DNA of 64,000 nucleotides, from NCBI RefSeq assembly GCF_000224065.1, contig NZ_AFWT01000002.1, forward strand, positions 1-64,000. The letters run 5' to 3'. The position numbers and the translations under genes are program-made. This document shows positions 48,205-58,868 of the stretch, one piece after another. The notes beneath the pieces were generated by a model. The model was not told the origin of the DNA. It saw nothing but the letters and a program-made list of their open reading frames with translations, and did no database searches. Source of the stretch: Thiorhodococcus drewsii AZ1 (GTDB lineage Bacteria; Pseudomonadota; Gammaproteobacteria; Chromatiales; Chromatiaceae). Position 1 is the stretch's first letter, and each line of letters begins with the position of its first letter.

Positions 48205-50478
48205 TCAGGCACCGACCAGATCGCACACCTCGCCGTTGATCTCGAACGAGAGTTCCTCGCCGTCCGCGCAAACGCGCACGGAGCCCCCTCCGACCAACTC
48301 TCCGAACAGAAGCGCGTTCGCCAAAGGCTTCTTGATGTGCTGCTGAATGACCCGAGCCATGGGACGAGCACCCATCTTGGGATCGTACCCCTTCTCGGCC
48401 AACCAGCGACGCACGCCGGCATCGACCACCAACTGAACCTTCTTCTCCGCCAACTGCTGTTCGAGTTCGAAGACGAACTTGTCGACAACGCTATGGATGG
48501 TCTCCTCCGTCAGCGAGGAGAACTGAACCACCGCATCGAGACGGTTGCGGAACTCGGGCGAGAAGTGGCGCTTCAATGCTTCCATGCCATCGGTCGAGTG
48601 ATCCTGCTCGGTGAAGCCGATCGAGCGACGCGAGGTCTCCTCCGCCCCAGCGTTCGTGGTCATCACCAGCACAACGTTGCGGAAATCGGCCTTGCGACCG
48701 TTGTTGTCAGTCAAGGTCCCGTGGTCCATGACCTGCAGGAGCAGGTTAAAGACATCGGGATGCGCCTTCTCGATCTCGTCGAGCAGCAGGACCGAATGAG
48801 GGTGCTTGTTGACCTGCTCGGTCAGCAGACCGCCCTGATCGAACCCAACATAGCCGGGAGGCGCACCGATCAACCGCGAGACCGTATGGCGCTCCATATA
48901 CTCGGACATGTCGAAGCGCAGCAGCTCCATACTGAGAATCCGAGCCAACTGACGCGTCACCTCCGTCTTGCCGACACCGGTCGGTCCCGTGAAGAGGAAG
49001 GAGCCGATCGGCTTGCCCTCGTTGACCAAACCGGAGCGATTCATACGAATCGCCGACGCCAGCGCATCGATTGCCGGATCCTGGCCATAGACGACCATCT
49101 TGAGATTGCGATCCAGGTTCTTCAGCGATTCCGTATCAGACGCCGACACCCGCTTCGAGGGAATACGTGCCATCTTGGCGACGATGGACTCCACATCGGC
49201 GACGTCGATCCGCTTCTTGCGCTTCGAGGGCGCCATCAGCTGGACATAGGCACCCGCCTCGTCGATGACGTCGATCGCCTTATCGGGCAGATGCCGATCA
49301 TTGATGTGACGACTGGACAGTTCGGCCGCAGCCCGTAGCGCCGGATTGGTGTAACTGACCTGGTGGTGACCCTCGAAACGCGATTTGAGCCCCTTGAGGA
49401 TCTCGACCGTTTCCTCAACGGACGGCTCCTCGACGTCGATCTTTTGGAAACGCCGCGCCAAGGCCCGATCCTTCTCGAAGATTCCCCGGTACTCCTGATA
49501 AGTCGTAGACCCGATACAGCGCAGATCTCCCGACGCGAGAACCGGCTTGATGAGATTGGAGGCGTCCATGACACCGCCGGACGCCGAGCCCGCACCGATG
49601 ATGGTATGGATCTCGTCGATGAAGAGAATCGCCTGGGGTTGGCGCTTGAGTTGCGCCAAAACCGATTTCAGGCGCTTCTCGAAATCGCCGCGATATTTGG
49701 TGCCAGCGACCAAACCGCCCAGATCGAGCGAGTAGATCACCGCGTCGGCGAGCACATCCGGCACCTCGCCATCGACGATCTTCTTGGCCAACCCCTCGGC
49801 AATAGCCGTCTTGCCGACACCGGCCTCACCGACGAACAAGGGATTGTTCTTGCGCCGCCGACAAAGAATCTGGACGGTGCGCTCCACCTCCTTCGCGCGA
49901 CCGATCAGGGGATCGATTCGCCCCTGGCGAGCCATTTCGTTCAGATTGGTCGCGAAATTCTCGAGCGGAGAACCGCCGCCCTCCTTCTCTTCACCGCGAA
50001 TCTCGTCGGCGTCGCCGGGCGACTCATCCTCTTGACTCTCGCCCGGAACCTTGGAGATCCCGTGCGAGATGAAATTCACCACATCCAGACGCGTCACGTC
50101 CTGCTGGTTGAGCAGATAGACGGCCTGCGAATCCTGTTCGCTAAACAGCGCGACCAAAACATTGGCGCCCGTGACTTCCTTCTTACCGGCCGACTGAACA
50201 TGAAAGACCGCGCGCTGCAGGACCCGCTGGAACCCAAGCGTTGGCTGGGTATCCCGTTCCTCGCTTTCAGGGATGAGCGGTGTCGTCTCCTCTATGAAGG
50301 AGGAAATCTCCTTACGCAGCCGATCCGAGTCCGCACCACAGGCGCGCAGCACCTTAGCTGCGGTTGGATTATCCAGCAAGCACAGCAACATGTGCTCGAC
50401 GGTCATATATTCGTGATGCTTTGCGCGGGCCTCCTTGAAGGCTCGGTTTAGCGAAAATTCGAGTTCTTTGCTCAGCAT
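48205..50478 (-). CDS. clpA: ATP-dependent Clp protease ATP-binding subunit ClpA
   Basis: A 757-residue double AAA+ unfoldase that feeds ClpP and takes N-degron substrates from ClpS. N-domain repeats (about 1-145), first ATPase with GEAGVGKTAIAEGL and FIDEIHTIIGAG, second with GPTGVGKTEVTRQL and LLDEIEKAHPDV, and the ClpP-contacting loop region in the second domain. An acidic linker (EDESPGDADEIRGEEKEGGG) after the N-domain is longer than in E. coli. 84 nt downstream of clpS. Confidence 0.97.
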   Translation of the reverse strand: MLSKELEFSLNRAFKEARAKHHEYMTVEHMLLCLLDNPTAAKVLRACGADSDRLRKEISSFIEETTPLIPESEERDTQPTLGFQRVLQRAVFHVQSAGKKEVTGANVLVALFSEQDSQAVYLLNQQDVTRLDVVNFISHGISKVPGESQEDESPGDADEIRGEEKEGGGSPLENFATNLNEMARQGRIDPLIGRAKEVERTVQILCRRRKNNPLFVGEAGVGKTAIAEGLAKKIVDGEVPDVLADAVIYSLDLGGLVAGTKYRGDFEKRLKSVLAQLKRQPQAILFIDEIHTIIGAGSASGGVMDASNLIKPVLASGDLRCIGSTTYQEYRGIFEKDRALARRFQKIDVEEPSVEETVEILKGLKSRFEGHHQVSYTNPALRAAAELSSRHINDRHLPDKAIDVIDEAGAYVQLMAPSKRKKRIDVADVESIVAKMARIPSKRVSASDTESLKNLDRNLKMVVYGQDPAIDALASAIRMNRSGLVNEGKPIGSFLFTGPTGVGKTEVTRQLARILSMELLRFDMSEYMERHTVSRLIGAPPGYVGFDQGGLLTEQVNKHPHSVLLLDEIEKAHPDVFNLLLQVMDHGTLTDNNGRKADFRNVVLVMTTNAGAEETSRRSIGFTEQDHSTDGMEALKRHFSPEFRNRLDAVVQFSSLTEETIHSVVDKFVFELEQQLAEKKVQLVVDAGVRRWLAEKGYDPKMGARPMARVIQQHIKKPLANALLFGELVGGGSVRVCADGEELSFEINGEVCDLVGA

Positions 50479-50562
50479 CGGCCTAATTCCAAGCGGGGGT
50501 TTATAAAACCGGGTTTATGAAATCATTGTCATGCTTCCGCACAGCGGTCCACAGGCAACACC

Positions 50563-50886
50563 TCAAGCCTCTTCCATCGTACACATCAGCGGATGCTGAT
50601 TGGTGCGCGCGTAATCGTTCACCTGGGAGACCTTGGTTTCGGCGATATCCTTGGTGAATACACCGCAGACACCGACGCCACGCGTATGCACATGCAGCAT
50701 AACTTGGGTCGCCTTTTCACGATTCATAGCGAAGAAGATCTCCAGAACCAGAACGACGAATTCCATCGGGGTGTAATCATCGTTCAATAACAACACCTTG
50801 AACAAAGGTGGACGGCGTAGCTTGGGTCGCGACTCTTGGACCGTGAGTCCAGAGTCGCGTTCCTCGCCTGGTATATCGTTGCTCAT
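50563..50886 (-). CDS. clpS: ClpS N-degron adaptor
   Basis: A 107-residue adaptor delivering proteins with N-terminal Leu, Phe, Tyr or Trp to ClpA. Flexible N-terminus of about 25 residues, then [20 protein letters not shown], where the NDD and downstream His ([14 protein letters not shown]) form the N-residue pocket. The C-terminus [12 protein letters not shown] is typical. Confidence 0.97.
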   Translation of the reverse strand: MSNDIPGEERDSGLTVQESRPKLRRPPLFKVLLLNDDYTPMEFVVLVLEIFFAMNREKATQVMLHVHTRGVGVCGVFTKDIAETKVSQVNDYARTNQHPLMCTMEEA

Positions 50887-51043
50887 GATCTCGGATTCTA
50901 GTCAAATTTGATTCAGGGTTTTCGATCTCCCCCAAGAGCCGGAACGAGACCGTGCACCCGAACGAATCAACCGGGTAAAAACGGGATTCGAGCGCCCAGC
51001 AACAGATCCAGCAACCTTCTCGCAAACGGCCCGATCAGTCGAT

Positions 51044-51071
51044 TTGACCAGCGAAATCAACTCACTATACT
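51044..51071 (+). promoter_or_regulatory. Sigma-70 promoter of the cold-shock gene
   Basis: TTGACC (51044-51049) and TATACT (51066-51071) are separated by 16 nt. Predicted start near 51078 leaves a leader of about 90 nt before the AGGAGG ribosome site, usual for regulated csp genes. Confidence 0.65.
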
Positions 51072-51169
51072 ACGGAGTTGTGGTGTCAGCCGCCGGATTC
51101 AAGGTATGGCGCCAGAAGAAGAATAATTACCGCTAACGAGAGCCCCGCAACCCTAGGAGGAGTGCGTCA

Positions 51170-51376
51170 ATGATCACCGGTGTCGTTAAATGGTTCAATA
51201 ACGCTAAGGGCTACGGCTTCGTGCAACCTGATGGACGCGAAGAGGACGTTTTCGTTCACTTCTCGTCGATCGACATGGAAGGATACAAAACACTCAGGGA
51301 GGGACAGAGGGTCGAATTCGAATTGAGCGAGGGGCCGAAGGGGCTGCACGCGGCCAACGTCCATCGCGTCAGCTGA
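51170..51376 (+). CDS. Cold-shock domain protein (CspD-like)
   Basis: A 68-residue OB-fold nucleic-acid-binding protein with RNP1 KGYGFVQPD and RNP2 DVFVHFSSI. The position beside clpS/clpA is that of cspD in other gammaproteobacteria, where the protein inhibits replication in stationary phase; this sequence is equally compatible with a general Csp. A strong AGGAGGAG ribosome site precedes ATG 51170. Confidence 0.92.
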   Translation: MITGVVKWFNNAKGYGFVQPDGREEDVFVHFSSIDMEGYKTLREGQRVEFELSEGPKGLHAANVHRVS

Positions 51377-51422
51377 CCATCCATTCCAGGCCGGACCACC
51401 CGGCCATGATCTAAGCGGGACA

Positions 51423-51467
51423 CGGCTCTCGCGCCGAGGCCAACAAACGGACCCGACGCGAGAGCCG
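51423..51467. terminator. Hairpin between convergent csp gene and icd
   Basis: Perfect 11-bp arms CGGCTCTCGCG (51423-51433) and CGCGAGAGCCG (51457-51467) with a 23-nt loop. A short T-rich CTTCTT follows on the plus strand. Confidence 0.5.
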
Positions 51468-51472
51468 GCTTC

Positions 51473-52729
<1,257 letters not shown>

Positions 52730-52881
52730 ATGCATCACTCTGTTGGCGGTGGAGAGAAAAGGCGTGATCCTACCATCCCGTCGCCTTTTTGAGCAGGGCC
52801 GAAGCGCCCGCCCCCGTCTCGCCAGCCCGTCAAACAGACCGTGACGCCTGGCCACTCAGGGCCAGGTCAAGGATCGAACGA

Positions 52882-53253
52882 TTATTCGAAACCGGGTCTA
52901 CGACCGCGAGAACCAGCCGTTAGATCGCAGCTCGGCGCATGCTCGAACAGCTCAACGAAGTTCTCCAGATCCTGCGCCACGACATCCAACACCCCCATCG
53001 GCCCGGCCTGGTTGACGCTAGTCTGGCGCCAATCCGGCTCGATACGACCCGACGTATCCTCCACCACATCTCGACCGGAATGCCGGGACATGGCGAGTTC
53101 CGCCAACCGTTGCTGCCGAACCTGATGCTCGAGTATCTGTTGCTCTGCGAGCCTGTCGAAAGATGTCATCTCCAACGTCCTCCAGATTGATTCGATGTTA
53201 TCCATGACCCCGGCAGCCAGAACCACCAGCAAGGCACGCAACTGCTCGTCCAT
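52882..53253 (-). CDS. Hypothetical protein downstream of hydrogenase large subunit
   Basis: A possible 123-residue protein beginning 22 nt after the hydrogenase large-subunit stop, with GGACAGG before the ATG. The middle is rich in Gln, Glu and Arg (SFDRLAEQQILEHQVRQQRLAEL) and probably helical; a second helix contains VLDVVAQDLENFVELFEHA. I recognise no family and no metal-binding motif. It could be a hydrogenase accessory factor by position, or a non-coding frame. Confidence 0.45.
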   Translation of the reverse strand: MDEQLRALLVVLAAGVMDNIESIWRTLEMTSFDRLAEQQILEHQVRQQRLAELAMSRHSGRDVVEDTSGRIEPDWRQTSVNQAGPMGVLDVVAQDLENFVELFEHAPSCDLTAGSRGRRPGFE

Positions 53254-53275
53254 CCTGTCCGACTACGGAATCAAG

Positions 53276-55006
53276 TTAGCAAACGCGAACCTTCAGCACC
53301 TCCTCCCCATCGGGGTCTGTCAGATGGACCGCACAGGCGATACAGGGATCGAAGCTGTGCACCGTTCGCAAGATCTCGATCGGCCGATCCACATCGGCCA
53401 GGGCATGCCCCTCAAGCGCGGCCTCATAGGGGCCAAGCTGCCCGCTCGCGTCACGCGGACCCGCATTCCAGGTACTGGGAACCACGGCCTGATAGTTTGC
53501 GGTACGTCCATCCTCGATGACGATCCAATGCCCCAAGGCGCCGCGCGGCGCCTCCAGATGCCCCACTCCTTTGGCCTTGGACGGCCAGGTCGAGGGATCC
53601 CAGAACGTCTCGTTGAAGGTTCGCAGATCGCCGCCGCGAATGTTGGCAAGCAACTGGTCGTACCAGCCATCCATGGCCTCAACCATGACCTGGGTCTCCA
53701 ACGCCCTAGCCGCCGTCCTGCCCATCGTCGAATAAAGGGCATCAAGCGGCAGATCGAGCGAGGCGAGCATGCCGTCCGTCAGCTCCTTGGTCCGCGTATG
53801 CCCGGTCGCATAAAGCATCAGGACCCGCGCCAGCGGCCCGACCTCCACAGGACGACCACGCCAGCGCGGTGACTTGAGCCACGAATACTGGTTGCCGACG
53901 TCCAGCTGCTGATACGGCGGCTCGGGTCCGGTGTACTTGAACTCAGTCTCGCCGCTGTAGGGATGCAGCCCCGCGTTCCTGCCAGCGTCATAGTCGTACC
54001 AGGAACGCGAAACGAACTCCTGAATCTCATCCTCGGCGTTCAGATCGACCTCGTGGAGATCGGCGAGATTGCGATCGAGGATGACACCGCCAGGCACCAT
54101 ATAGGAGCCGCTGTCGCCGAAGCCCTTGGCGGGAAAATCGCCGTAGCACATAAAATTGCCCACACCCTCGCCCTGCTGAAACCAATCCTTGTAGAAGCCC
54201 GCGATCGCGACCGTATCCGGCAGATAGACCTGTTCCACGAACGCATGCATCTCGGCGATGAGCGAACGCACCCGCTCCAGCCCCGCCATATCGAGCGCCG
54301 TCCCTGCCTGACTTCCAGAATCGATACTGATGGCGCAGGGCACACCGCCCACGACCAGATTGGGATGCGGGTTCTTGCCGCCGAAGATGGCATGGAGCTG
54401 CGCGACCTCGCGCTGCCAGGCGAGTGCCTCGAGATAGTGGGCGACGGCCATCAGATTGGCCTCGGGCGGCAGCTTGTAGGCCGGATGCCCCCAATAGCCG
54501 TTGGCGAAAATCCCGAGCTGCCCGGATTCGACGAAGCCCTTCAGTTTCTGCTGGACGTCGGAGAAATAGCCCGGTGACGACTTGGGATAGCGGCTGATGG
54601 ACTGGGCCAGCTCGGAGGTCGCCTTGGGATCTGCGCTCAGCGCGGACACCACATCGACCCAGTCAAGCGCATGGAGGTGATAGAAGTGCATGACATGGTC
54701 ATGCACGTACTGAGCAGCCACCATGAGATTGCGGATCAGCTCCGCATTGGGTGGGATGGGATACTTCAGCGCATCCTCGACGGCGCGGACCCCGGCCAAT
54801 CCGTGCACCAGGGTGCAGACACCGCAGATGCGCTGAACGAAGGCCCAGGCGTCGCGCGGATCGCGGTCGCGCACGATCAGTTCGATGCCGCGCACCATAG
54901 TGCCCGACGAATAGGCGCTTTGGATCAGATTGCCATCCATCTGCGCCTCGATCCGCAGGTGACCCTCGATCCGGGTCACCGGATCGACCACTAACCTTGT
55001 GCTCAT
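53276..55006 (-). CDS. hydL: Membrane-bound [NiFe]-hydrogenase large subunit (HydL/HynL)
   Basis: A 576-residue subunit holding the Ni-Fe(CN)2CO centre. The four Cys ligands are in RICGVC (about 60-65) and DPCIACAVHL near the C-terminus. Fifteen residues after the His (LTDPDGEEVLKVRVC) form the tail cut off by a maturation protease once nickel is inserted. EGHLRIE and HDHVMHFYHLHALDW are typical of group 1 uptake enzymes. Its start overlaps the isp2 stop by 4 nt, so it is last in the HydS-Isp1-Isp2-HydL operon. No maturation protease gene follows. Confidence 0.96.
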   Translation of the reverse strand: MSTRLVVDPVTRIEGHLRIEAQMDGNLIQSAYSSGTMVRGIELIVRDRDPRDAWAFVQRICGVCTLVHGLAGVRAVEDALKYPIPPNAELIRNLMVAAQYVHDHVMHFYHLHALDWVDVVSALSADPKATSELAQSISRYPKSSPGYFSDVQQKLKGFVESGQLGIFANGYWGHPAYKLPPEANLMAVAHYLEALAWQREVAQLHAIFGGKNPHPNLVVGGVPCAISIDSGSQAGTALDMAGLERVRSLIAEMHAFVEQVYLPDTVAIAGFYKDWFQQGEGVGNFMCYGDFPAKGFGDSGSYMVPGGVILDRNLADLHEVDLNAEDEIQEFVSRSWYDYDAGRNAGLHPYSGETEFKYTGPEPPYQQLDVGNQYSWLKSPRWRGRPVEVGPLARVLMLYATGHTRTKELTDGMLASLDLPLDALYSTMGRTAARALETQVMVEAMDGWYDQLLANIRGGDLRTFNETFWDPSTWPSKAKGVGHLEAPRGALGHWIVIEDGRTANYQAVVPSTWNAGPRDASGQLGPYEAALEGHALADVDRPIEILRTVHSFDPCIACAVHLTDPDGEEVLKVRVC

Positions 55007-56406
55007 GCAGCCTCTCCTCGAATCGGCATCACCCTGCCAGTGTGCGGCTCATCACCGAGATGCTCGGCGACCAGCTCGACCAGACTCTCCACCCGCGTGC
55101 CCCAATGGTTCTTCTGGCGACCGGACTCGAAATTGAGCCGGCAACTGGCGCAGCTCACCACCACCGTCTCGGCACCGGTGGCATCGACCTGCTGCATCTT
55201 GATCCGGAACGAAGCGTCGCGCAGATGTGTCGCCCGCTCCAACAAAAAGATGCCGGCACCTCCGCCACAGCACCAATTGAATTCCCTGTTGGCCGGCATC
55301 TCCACGAAATCCGCATCCATGGCCTTGAGAAGGGCGCGCGGCTCATCGAAGGCCCCTCCCCGACGTCCGGTCTTGCAGGGATCGTGATAGGTGATCCGAC
55401 CCTCGATCGGAGTCAGCTTCAACCGACCGGCCTTGGCCTGACGCCCCAGAAACTCGGACATGTACATCATCTCGAACGGCAGATCGCCGCCCTTGAGCAT
55501 CGGATTCCAGCGCAGCGCAGGATAGGCGTGGCCGCACTCGGCGATGACGAGCGTCTTGGCACCAATGCGACGGGCGGCGGCGACGATGGGATCGACCTGC
55601 TTTTTCCACAGCGCCATATCTCCCGACAAGAGTCCAAAGTTCGCACTCTCGAACCCATCGCTACAGAGGGTCCAGTCGACGCCCAGATGATTCATCACCT
55701 TCCCCGTCGCCAGCAGCCCCTGACAGTTGCCGACCAGATCCACGGCGGAGCTGAGAACCATAACCTCGGCCCGCTCGCGATCCAGCGGAATCTCGATTCC
55801 GGCCTGCTCGCGGATGGTGTCGACCACGCGCCTCAATGTCTCGGCGGAGGCCCCGAACACGGTGCCGCGATGCAGTTGTTCCATGCGCAGAGCCGCCAAC
55901 TCCGGCGGCACCAATTCTGCGGCAACGAGCGCGCTGCGTTGGTGATGCACGAGCGAAGCGATATCGATCCCCATCGGACAAACCATGGTGCAGCGACCGC
56001 ACTCCGAGCACGAGTCGTAGACCAACTCCTGCAGCTCTTCGAGGTCGCTCAGCTTGATCGGACTCAGCACCAACCGATACCACCAGCGAAAGGGACCCAG
56101 TTCACGCTGGTAGACCCGCCGATAGAGATTCATCTTGCGTAGCGGGGCGTATTTGGTCTCGCCGGTAGCCTGGAAAAAGTGACAGGCGTTGGTGCACTGA
56201 CCACAGCGGATACAGCTCTCCAGCCACACGGCCTCGTCCGCATTGGTCTCCGCGATCAGCGTGTCGATCGCCCTCCTCACCCGCACGGTTTCGGGAAGAC
56301 TCGGGGGAGGCGCCATCTCGCGCAACATCCCGATTTGGGAGGCGAAGCCCTGGAAGACCTGATCGAAGGTCGGAAAAATCCGTTTCGGCACGGCGACGCT
56401 GCTCAT
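55003..56406 (-). CDS. isp2: Hydrogenase-associated Isp2 (HdrD/DsrK-like Fe-S protein)
   Basis: A 467-residue cytoplasmic iron-sulfur protein. Two [4Fe-4S] ferredoxin motifs, CIRCGQCTNAC and CSECGRCTMVC, are followed by two CCG-type cysteine domains: AECGHAYPALRW ... YHDPCKTGRRGG and NWCCGGGAGI ... VSCASCRLNF. This matches heterodisulfide reductase subunit D and DsrK. With Isp1 it is thought to carry electrons between the hydrogenase and thiol/disulfide or quinone chemistry. Start ATG 56406 overlaps the isp1 stop (ATGA). Confidence 0.94.
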   Translation of the reverse strand: MSSVAVPKRIFPTFDQVFQGFASQIGMLREMAPPPSLPETVRVRRAIDTLIAETNADEAVWLESCIRCGQCTNACHFFQATGETKYAPLRKMNLYRRVYQRELGPFRWWYRLVLSPIKLSDLEELQELVYDSCSECGRCTMVCPMGIDIASLVHHQRSALVAAELVPPELAALRMEQLHRGTVFGASAETLRRVVDTIREQAGIEIPLDRERAEVMVLSSAVDLVGNCQGLLATGKVMNHLGVDWTLCSDGFESANFGLLSGDMALWKKQVDPIVAAARRIGAKTLVIAECGHAYPALRWNPMLKGGDLPFEMMYMSEFLGRQAKAGRLKLTPIEGRITYHDPCKTGRRGGAFDEPRALLKAMDADFVEMPANREFNWCCGGGAGIFLLERATHLRDASFRIKMQQVDATGAETVVVSCASCRLNFESGRQKNHWGTRVESLVELVAEHLGDEPHTGRVMPIRGEAA

Positions 56407-57053
56407 ATGCGGACCCCCTTGTGGGCATAGGCGACACCGCTCTGGGCGCGCGAGAAGACGAACCAGAAGGCATGCATCAGCTTTCCGAAGGGGAACCAGG
56501 CGAACAGCAAGGCCGCACTCAGGATATGAATAGCCAACATGGTTTCGTACCTCGGTCCCAGATGGGCGAACGCCATCAGCCCCGTCACCAGAGGCGCCGC
56601 CATCAGGACCCAAGAGAGATAATCGCCCCAGGTGGAGCAATAGACAGCCGGCTTCGACACGCGTCGGGCGATGAGCGCGAACAGAGACGCGAGGGCCAAG
56701 ACTCCAGCCCCGACTCCGGCGGCATTCGGCAAGCCTGGCCAGGAGGCCCCGGTCAAACGGGTGATGAACTCGATGTGCGGGACGATCCCGATCACCACGA
56801 CCAGCGTGGCGAGGTGGAAGACATAGGCCATGGCCGTCTGATAACGCGTCGCGGTCGTGAATTCGCCGCTCGGCCAGGCGCGACTGAAAACGGTTCGATA
56901 GCCCTTGAAGTTGCCGAAGGCATCCCTCGGACGGGACAGGTCGGCCCCGCGCGTCAGCACCAGAACGCCGAGCAGACGCCAAATGGTTCCAGTCGCCATG
57001 ATGATGAGGGACCAATGGATCGCCGGCCCCCGTGCGAAATCCAACAGAGTCAT
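56403..57053 (-). CDS. isp1: Hydrogenase-associated cytochrome b Isp1 (NarI/DsrM-like)
   Basis: A 216-residue integral membrane protein with about five helices. His residues in helices (for example IHWSLIIMATGT near 12, YVFHLATLVVVIGIVPHIEF near 76-90 and LAIHILSAALLFAW near 175) are candidate heme b ligands, as in NarI. It should anchor the HydS/HydL dimer and transfer electrons to or from the quinone pool and Isp2. 69 nt separate it from hydS. Confidence 0.92.
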   Translation of the reverse strand: MTLLDFARGPAIHWSLIIMATGTIWRLLGVLVLTRGADLSRPRDAFGNFKGYRTVFSRAWPSGEFTTATRYQTAMAYVFHLATLVVVIGIVPHIEFITRLTGASWPGLPNAAGVGAGVLALASLFALIARRVSKPAVYCSTWGDYLSWVLMAAPLVTGLMAFAHLGPRYETMLAIHILSAALLFAWFPFGKLMHAFWFVFSRAQSGVAYAHKGVRI

Positions 57054-57122
57054 GGATCGTTCTCCTCCTGAGTTTTTTGGCGGACGAATGAATCGTCCGG
57101 ACGCATGCGACCCGCGCTCGGG

Positions 57123-58187
57123 TCATTCGTCCGAATGCATCTTCGTCTCTGTTTTGTGCTTCTTATCGCGTGCGAGCAGCGCCGCACCGGCGCCGGCAAC
57201 GGCCCCGACCGAGGCCGCGACCGCAATCTTCGGCCCGCTGCCGAACTGTCCCATGGCGACCGAATCGTAGATGCCGCCCTTGTCCCAGAAATTCGGCTCG
57301 GAACAACCGATGCATCCGTGCCCGGACTGGATCGGGAAACTCGTTCCCTGATTCCATTTGACCTGCGCGCAAGCGTTGTAGGTCTCGGGGGCCTTGCACC
57401 CCAATTTGTAGAGACACCAGCCCCGACGGGCACCCTCATCGTCGAAGGTCTCCGCGAACAGACCCCGATCATAGAAGGGGCGGCGGTAGCAGCGGTCGTG
57501 AATGTTCTCGCCGTAAAAGGCCAGCGGGCGCCCAAGCCGATCCAACTCGGGCATGGAACCCATCGTCAGGTAATGCGCGATCAGACCCGTGATGGCGAGC
57601 GGCAGCGGCGGACAACCGGGGATATTGACGATCGGGCGATCCGTGATGATTTCCTCCACCGACATCGCACCCGTGGGATTGGGTGCCGCCTTGGGCAGTC
57701 CCCCGTAGGCCGCGCAGGTCCCGATCGCAATGATCGCGGCAGCGCCCGCCGCGCTGTCCTTCAGCATGTCGAGATTGCTGATTCCGGCGATGGTCGAATA
57801 GGCCTTGACCGAGGGAATGGACCCGTCGACCAGCAGCAGATACTGACCGGCGTTCTCGTGCATCGCCTCCTCGCGGGCGGCCTCCGCCGCCGCGCCGGAG
57901 GCCGCCTGCAGGGTGTGGTGATAGTCGAGCGAGATGAAATCGAAGATGAGTCCTTCAATGCTCGGCGTGTTGGAGCGGGTCAGCGCCTCGGTGCATCCGG
58001 TGCACTCCTGAAAGGAAAGCCAGATCACCGAGGGACGGCGAGCCTGTTCCAGCGCATCGGCCAGCGCCGAAACGCTCGCGGCGGGCAACGCCATCATCGA
58101 CGCCATGGCGGAGCAGAACTTGAGAAAAGCCCTGCGACTCACGCCCTGGCGCCCTAGAAACTCACCCAGAGTTTCTCCAGTTGTCAT
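57123..58187 (-). CDS. hydS: Membrane-bound [NiFe]-hydrogenase small subunit (HydS/HynS)
   Basis: A 354-residue precursor with a Tat signal (SRRAFLKF, 17-24). Mature domain carries the proximal cluster ligands (ECTGCTEAL, GTCAAYGG, PGCPP), then distal and medial cluster ligands (HDRCYRRPFYD, GWCLYKLGCKAPETYNAC, GCIGCSEPNFWD). A C-terminal hydrophobic helix (about 315-335) anchors it. This is the first gene of the operon, as in Thiocapsa roseopersicina, where the enzyme is a stable bidirectional hydrogenase. An FNR-like promoter lies 250-290 nt upstream. Confidence 0.96.
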   Translation of the reverse strand: MTTGETLGEFLGRQGVSRRAFLKFCSAMASMMALPAASVSALADALEQARRPSVIWLSFQECTGCTEALTRSNTPSIEGLIFDFISLDYHHTLQAASGAAAEAAREEAMHENAGQYLLLVDGSIPSVKAYSTIAGISNLDMLKDSAAGAAAIIAIGTCAAYGGLPKAAPNPTGAMSVEEIITDRPIVNIPGCPPLPLAITGLIAHYLTMGSMPELDRLGRPLAFYGENIHDRCYRRPFYDRGLFAETFDDEGARRGWCLYKLGCKAPETYNACAQVKWNQGTSFPIQSGHGCIGCSEPNFWDKGGIYDSVAMGQFGSGPKIAVAASVGAVAGAGAALLARDKKHKTETKMHSDE

Positions 58188-58764
58188 CGCATCCTCCGTC
58201 GTCCTTTCTAATGATGATCATCCAATTTCGGCCAAGGTCATTTTCGACCTGAAACCGCACCTCATTGATTAAATCAATAACCAAGCCGCTCAGCATAAAT
58301 CCACAAATACGAATGAAATAACAAGAACGATCAAGCAAACGTTCGAAAATTCCGCCACCCCACCTCATCCAGATTCACCCGAAAATGGAGGAAGGACGAT
58401 TCGAGAAACATCATCCCAAAAGCTCAAGCGTACACAGATATAAGCACGCGAGGCTCCAAAAGTCATTTGACGCAGATCAATATGCGACCGCATTAATAAA
58501 TACAAACCAATGATAAAGCATGATATTTAATGAGATTGGCTTATTAGCATAAGATTAATTAGCCATACAAAAACCAAGCAGCACACATTCATTTGAATTT
58601 ACTGAAATACTCAAACGAATGGAATCGTGGACACCTCGCGCCAAAAGCACCGGCACTAGGATCGAGTCTGAAAGAATAGGGAGCAGATCGATTTCGATGG
58701 CGTTTCAAACGATGGGGCAAAAGATAGAAACGCGAGGGGGGCGAGTTTGAATTCATCCAATGGA
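58188..58764. other. AT-rich hydrogenase leader and promoter region
   Basis: Nearly 600 bases of lower GC than the surroundings, without a believable gene. It contains the FNR-like promoter (58438-58480), a predicted leader of about 245 nt, and a further perfect inverted repeat ATTGATT-A-AATCAAT at 58264-58278, one base short of the FNR spacing. The long leader may carry regulation of its own. Confidence 0.6.
58438..58480 (-). promoter_or_regulatory. FNR-type anaerobic promoter of the hydrogenase operon
   Basis: TTGACGCAGATCAA (58467-58480) matches the FNR consensus with one mismatch. On the minus strand, TTATAT (58443-58438) sits at the distance expected for a -10 when FNR binds at -41.5, giving a start near 58432. 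In T. roseopersicina the homologous operon is FNR-controlled, which supports the reading. Confidence 0.7.
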
Positions 58765-58805
58765 CTCTAAAAACAAAACGACTCGAAGAGGTTATCTTCG
58801 AGTCG
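58765..58805 (-). terminator. Intrinsic terminator of a minus-strand small transcript
   Basis: Arms CGACTCGAAGA (58779-58789) and TCTTCGAGTCG (58795-58805), 11 bp with a 5-nt loop, are followed on the minus strand by TTTTGTTTTTA. The only upstream gene candidate is the 39-codon frame at 58869-58988. Confidence 0.85.
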
Positions 58806-58868
58806 CAGACCAGTCGGGCGCCGGAAGGGTACGAACAGCTACACGACCTTCGGACGCAGCCGAACGTT

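Noticed and set aside
58264-58278. ATTGATTAAATCAAT as an FNR site
   Set aside because: Half-sites match, but the spacer is 3 nt instead of 4, so it is not called as an FNR box.
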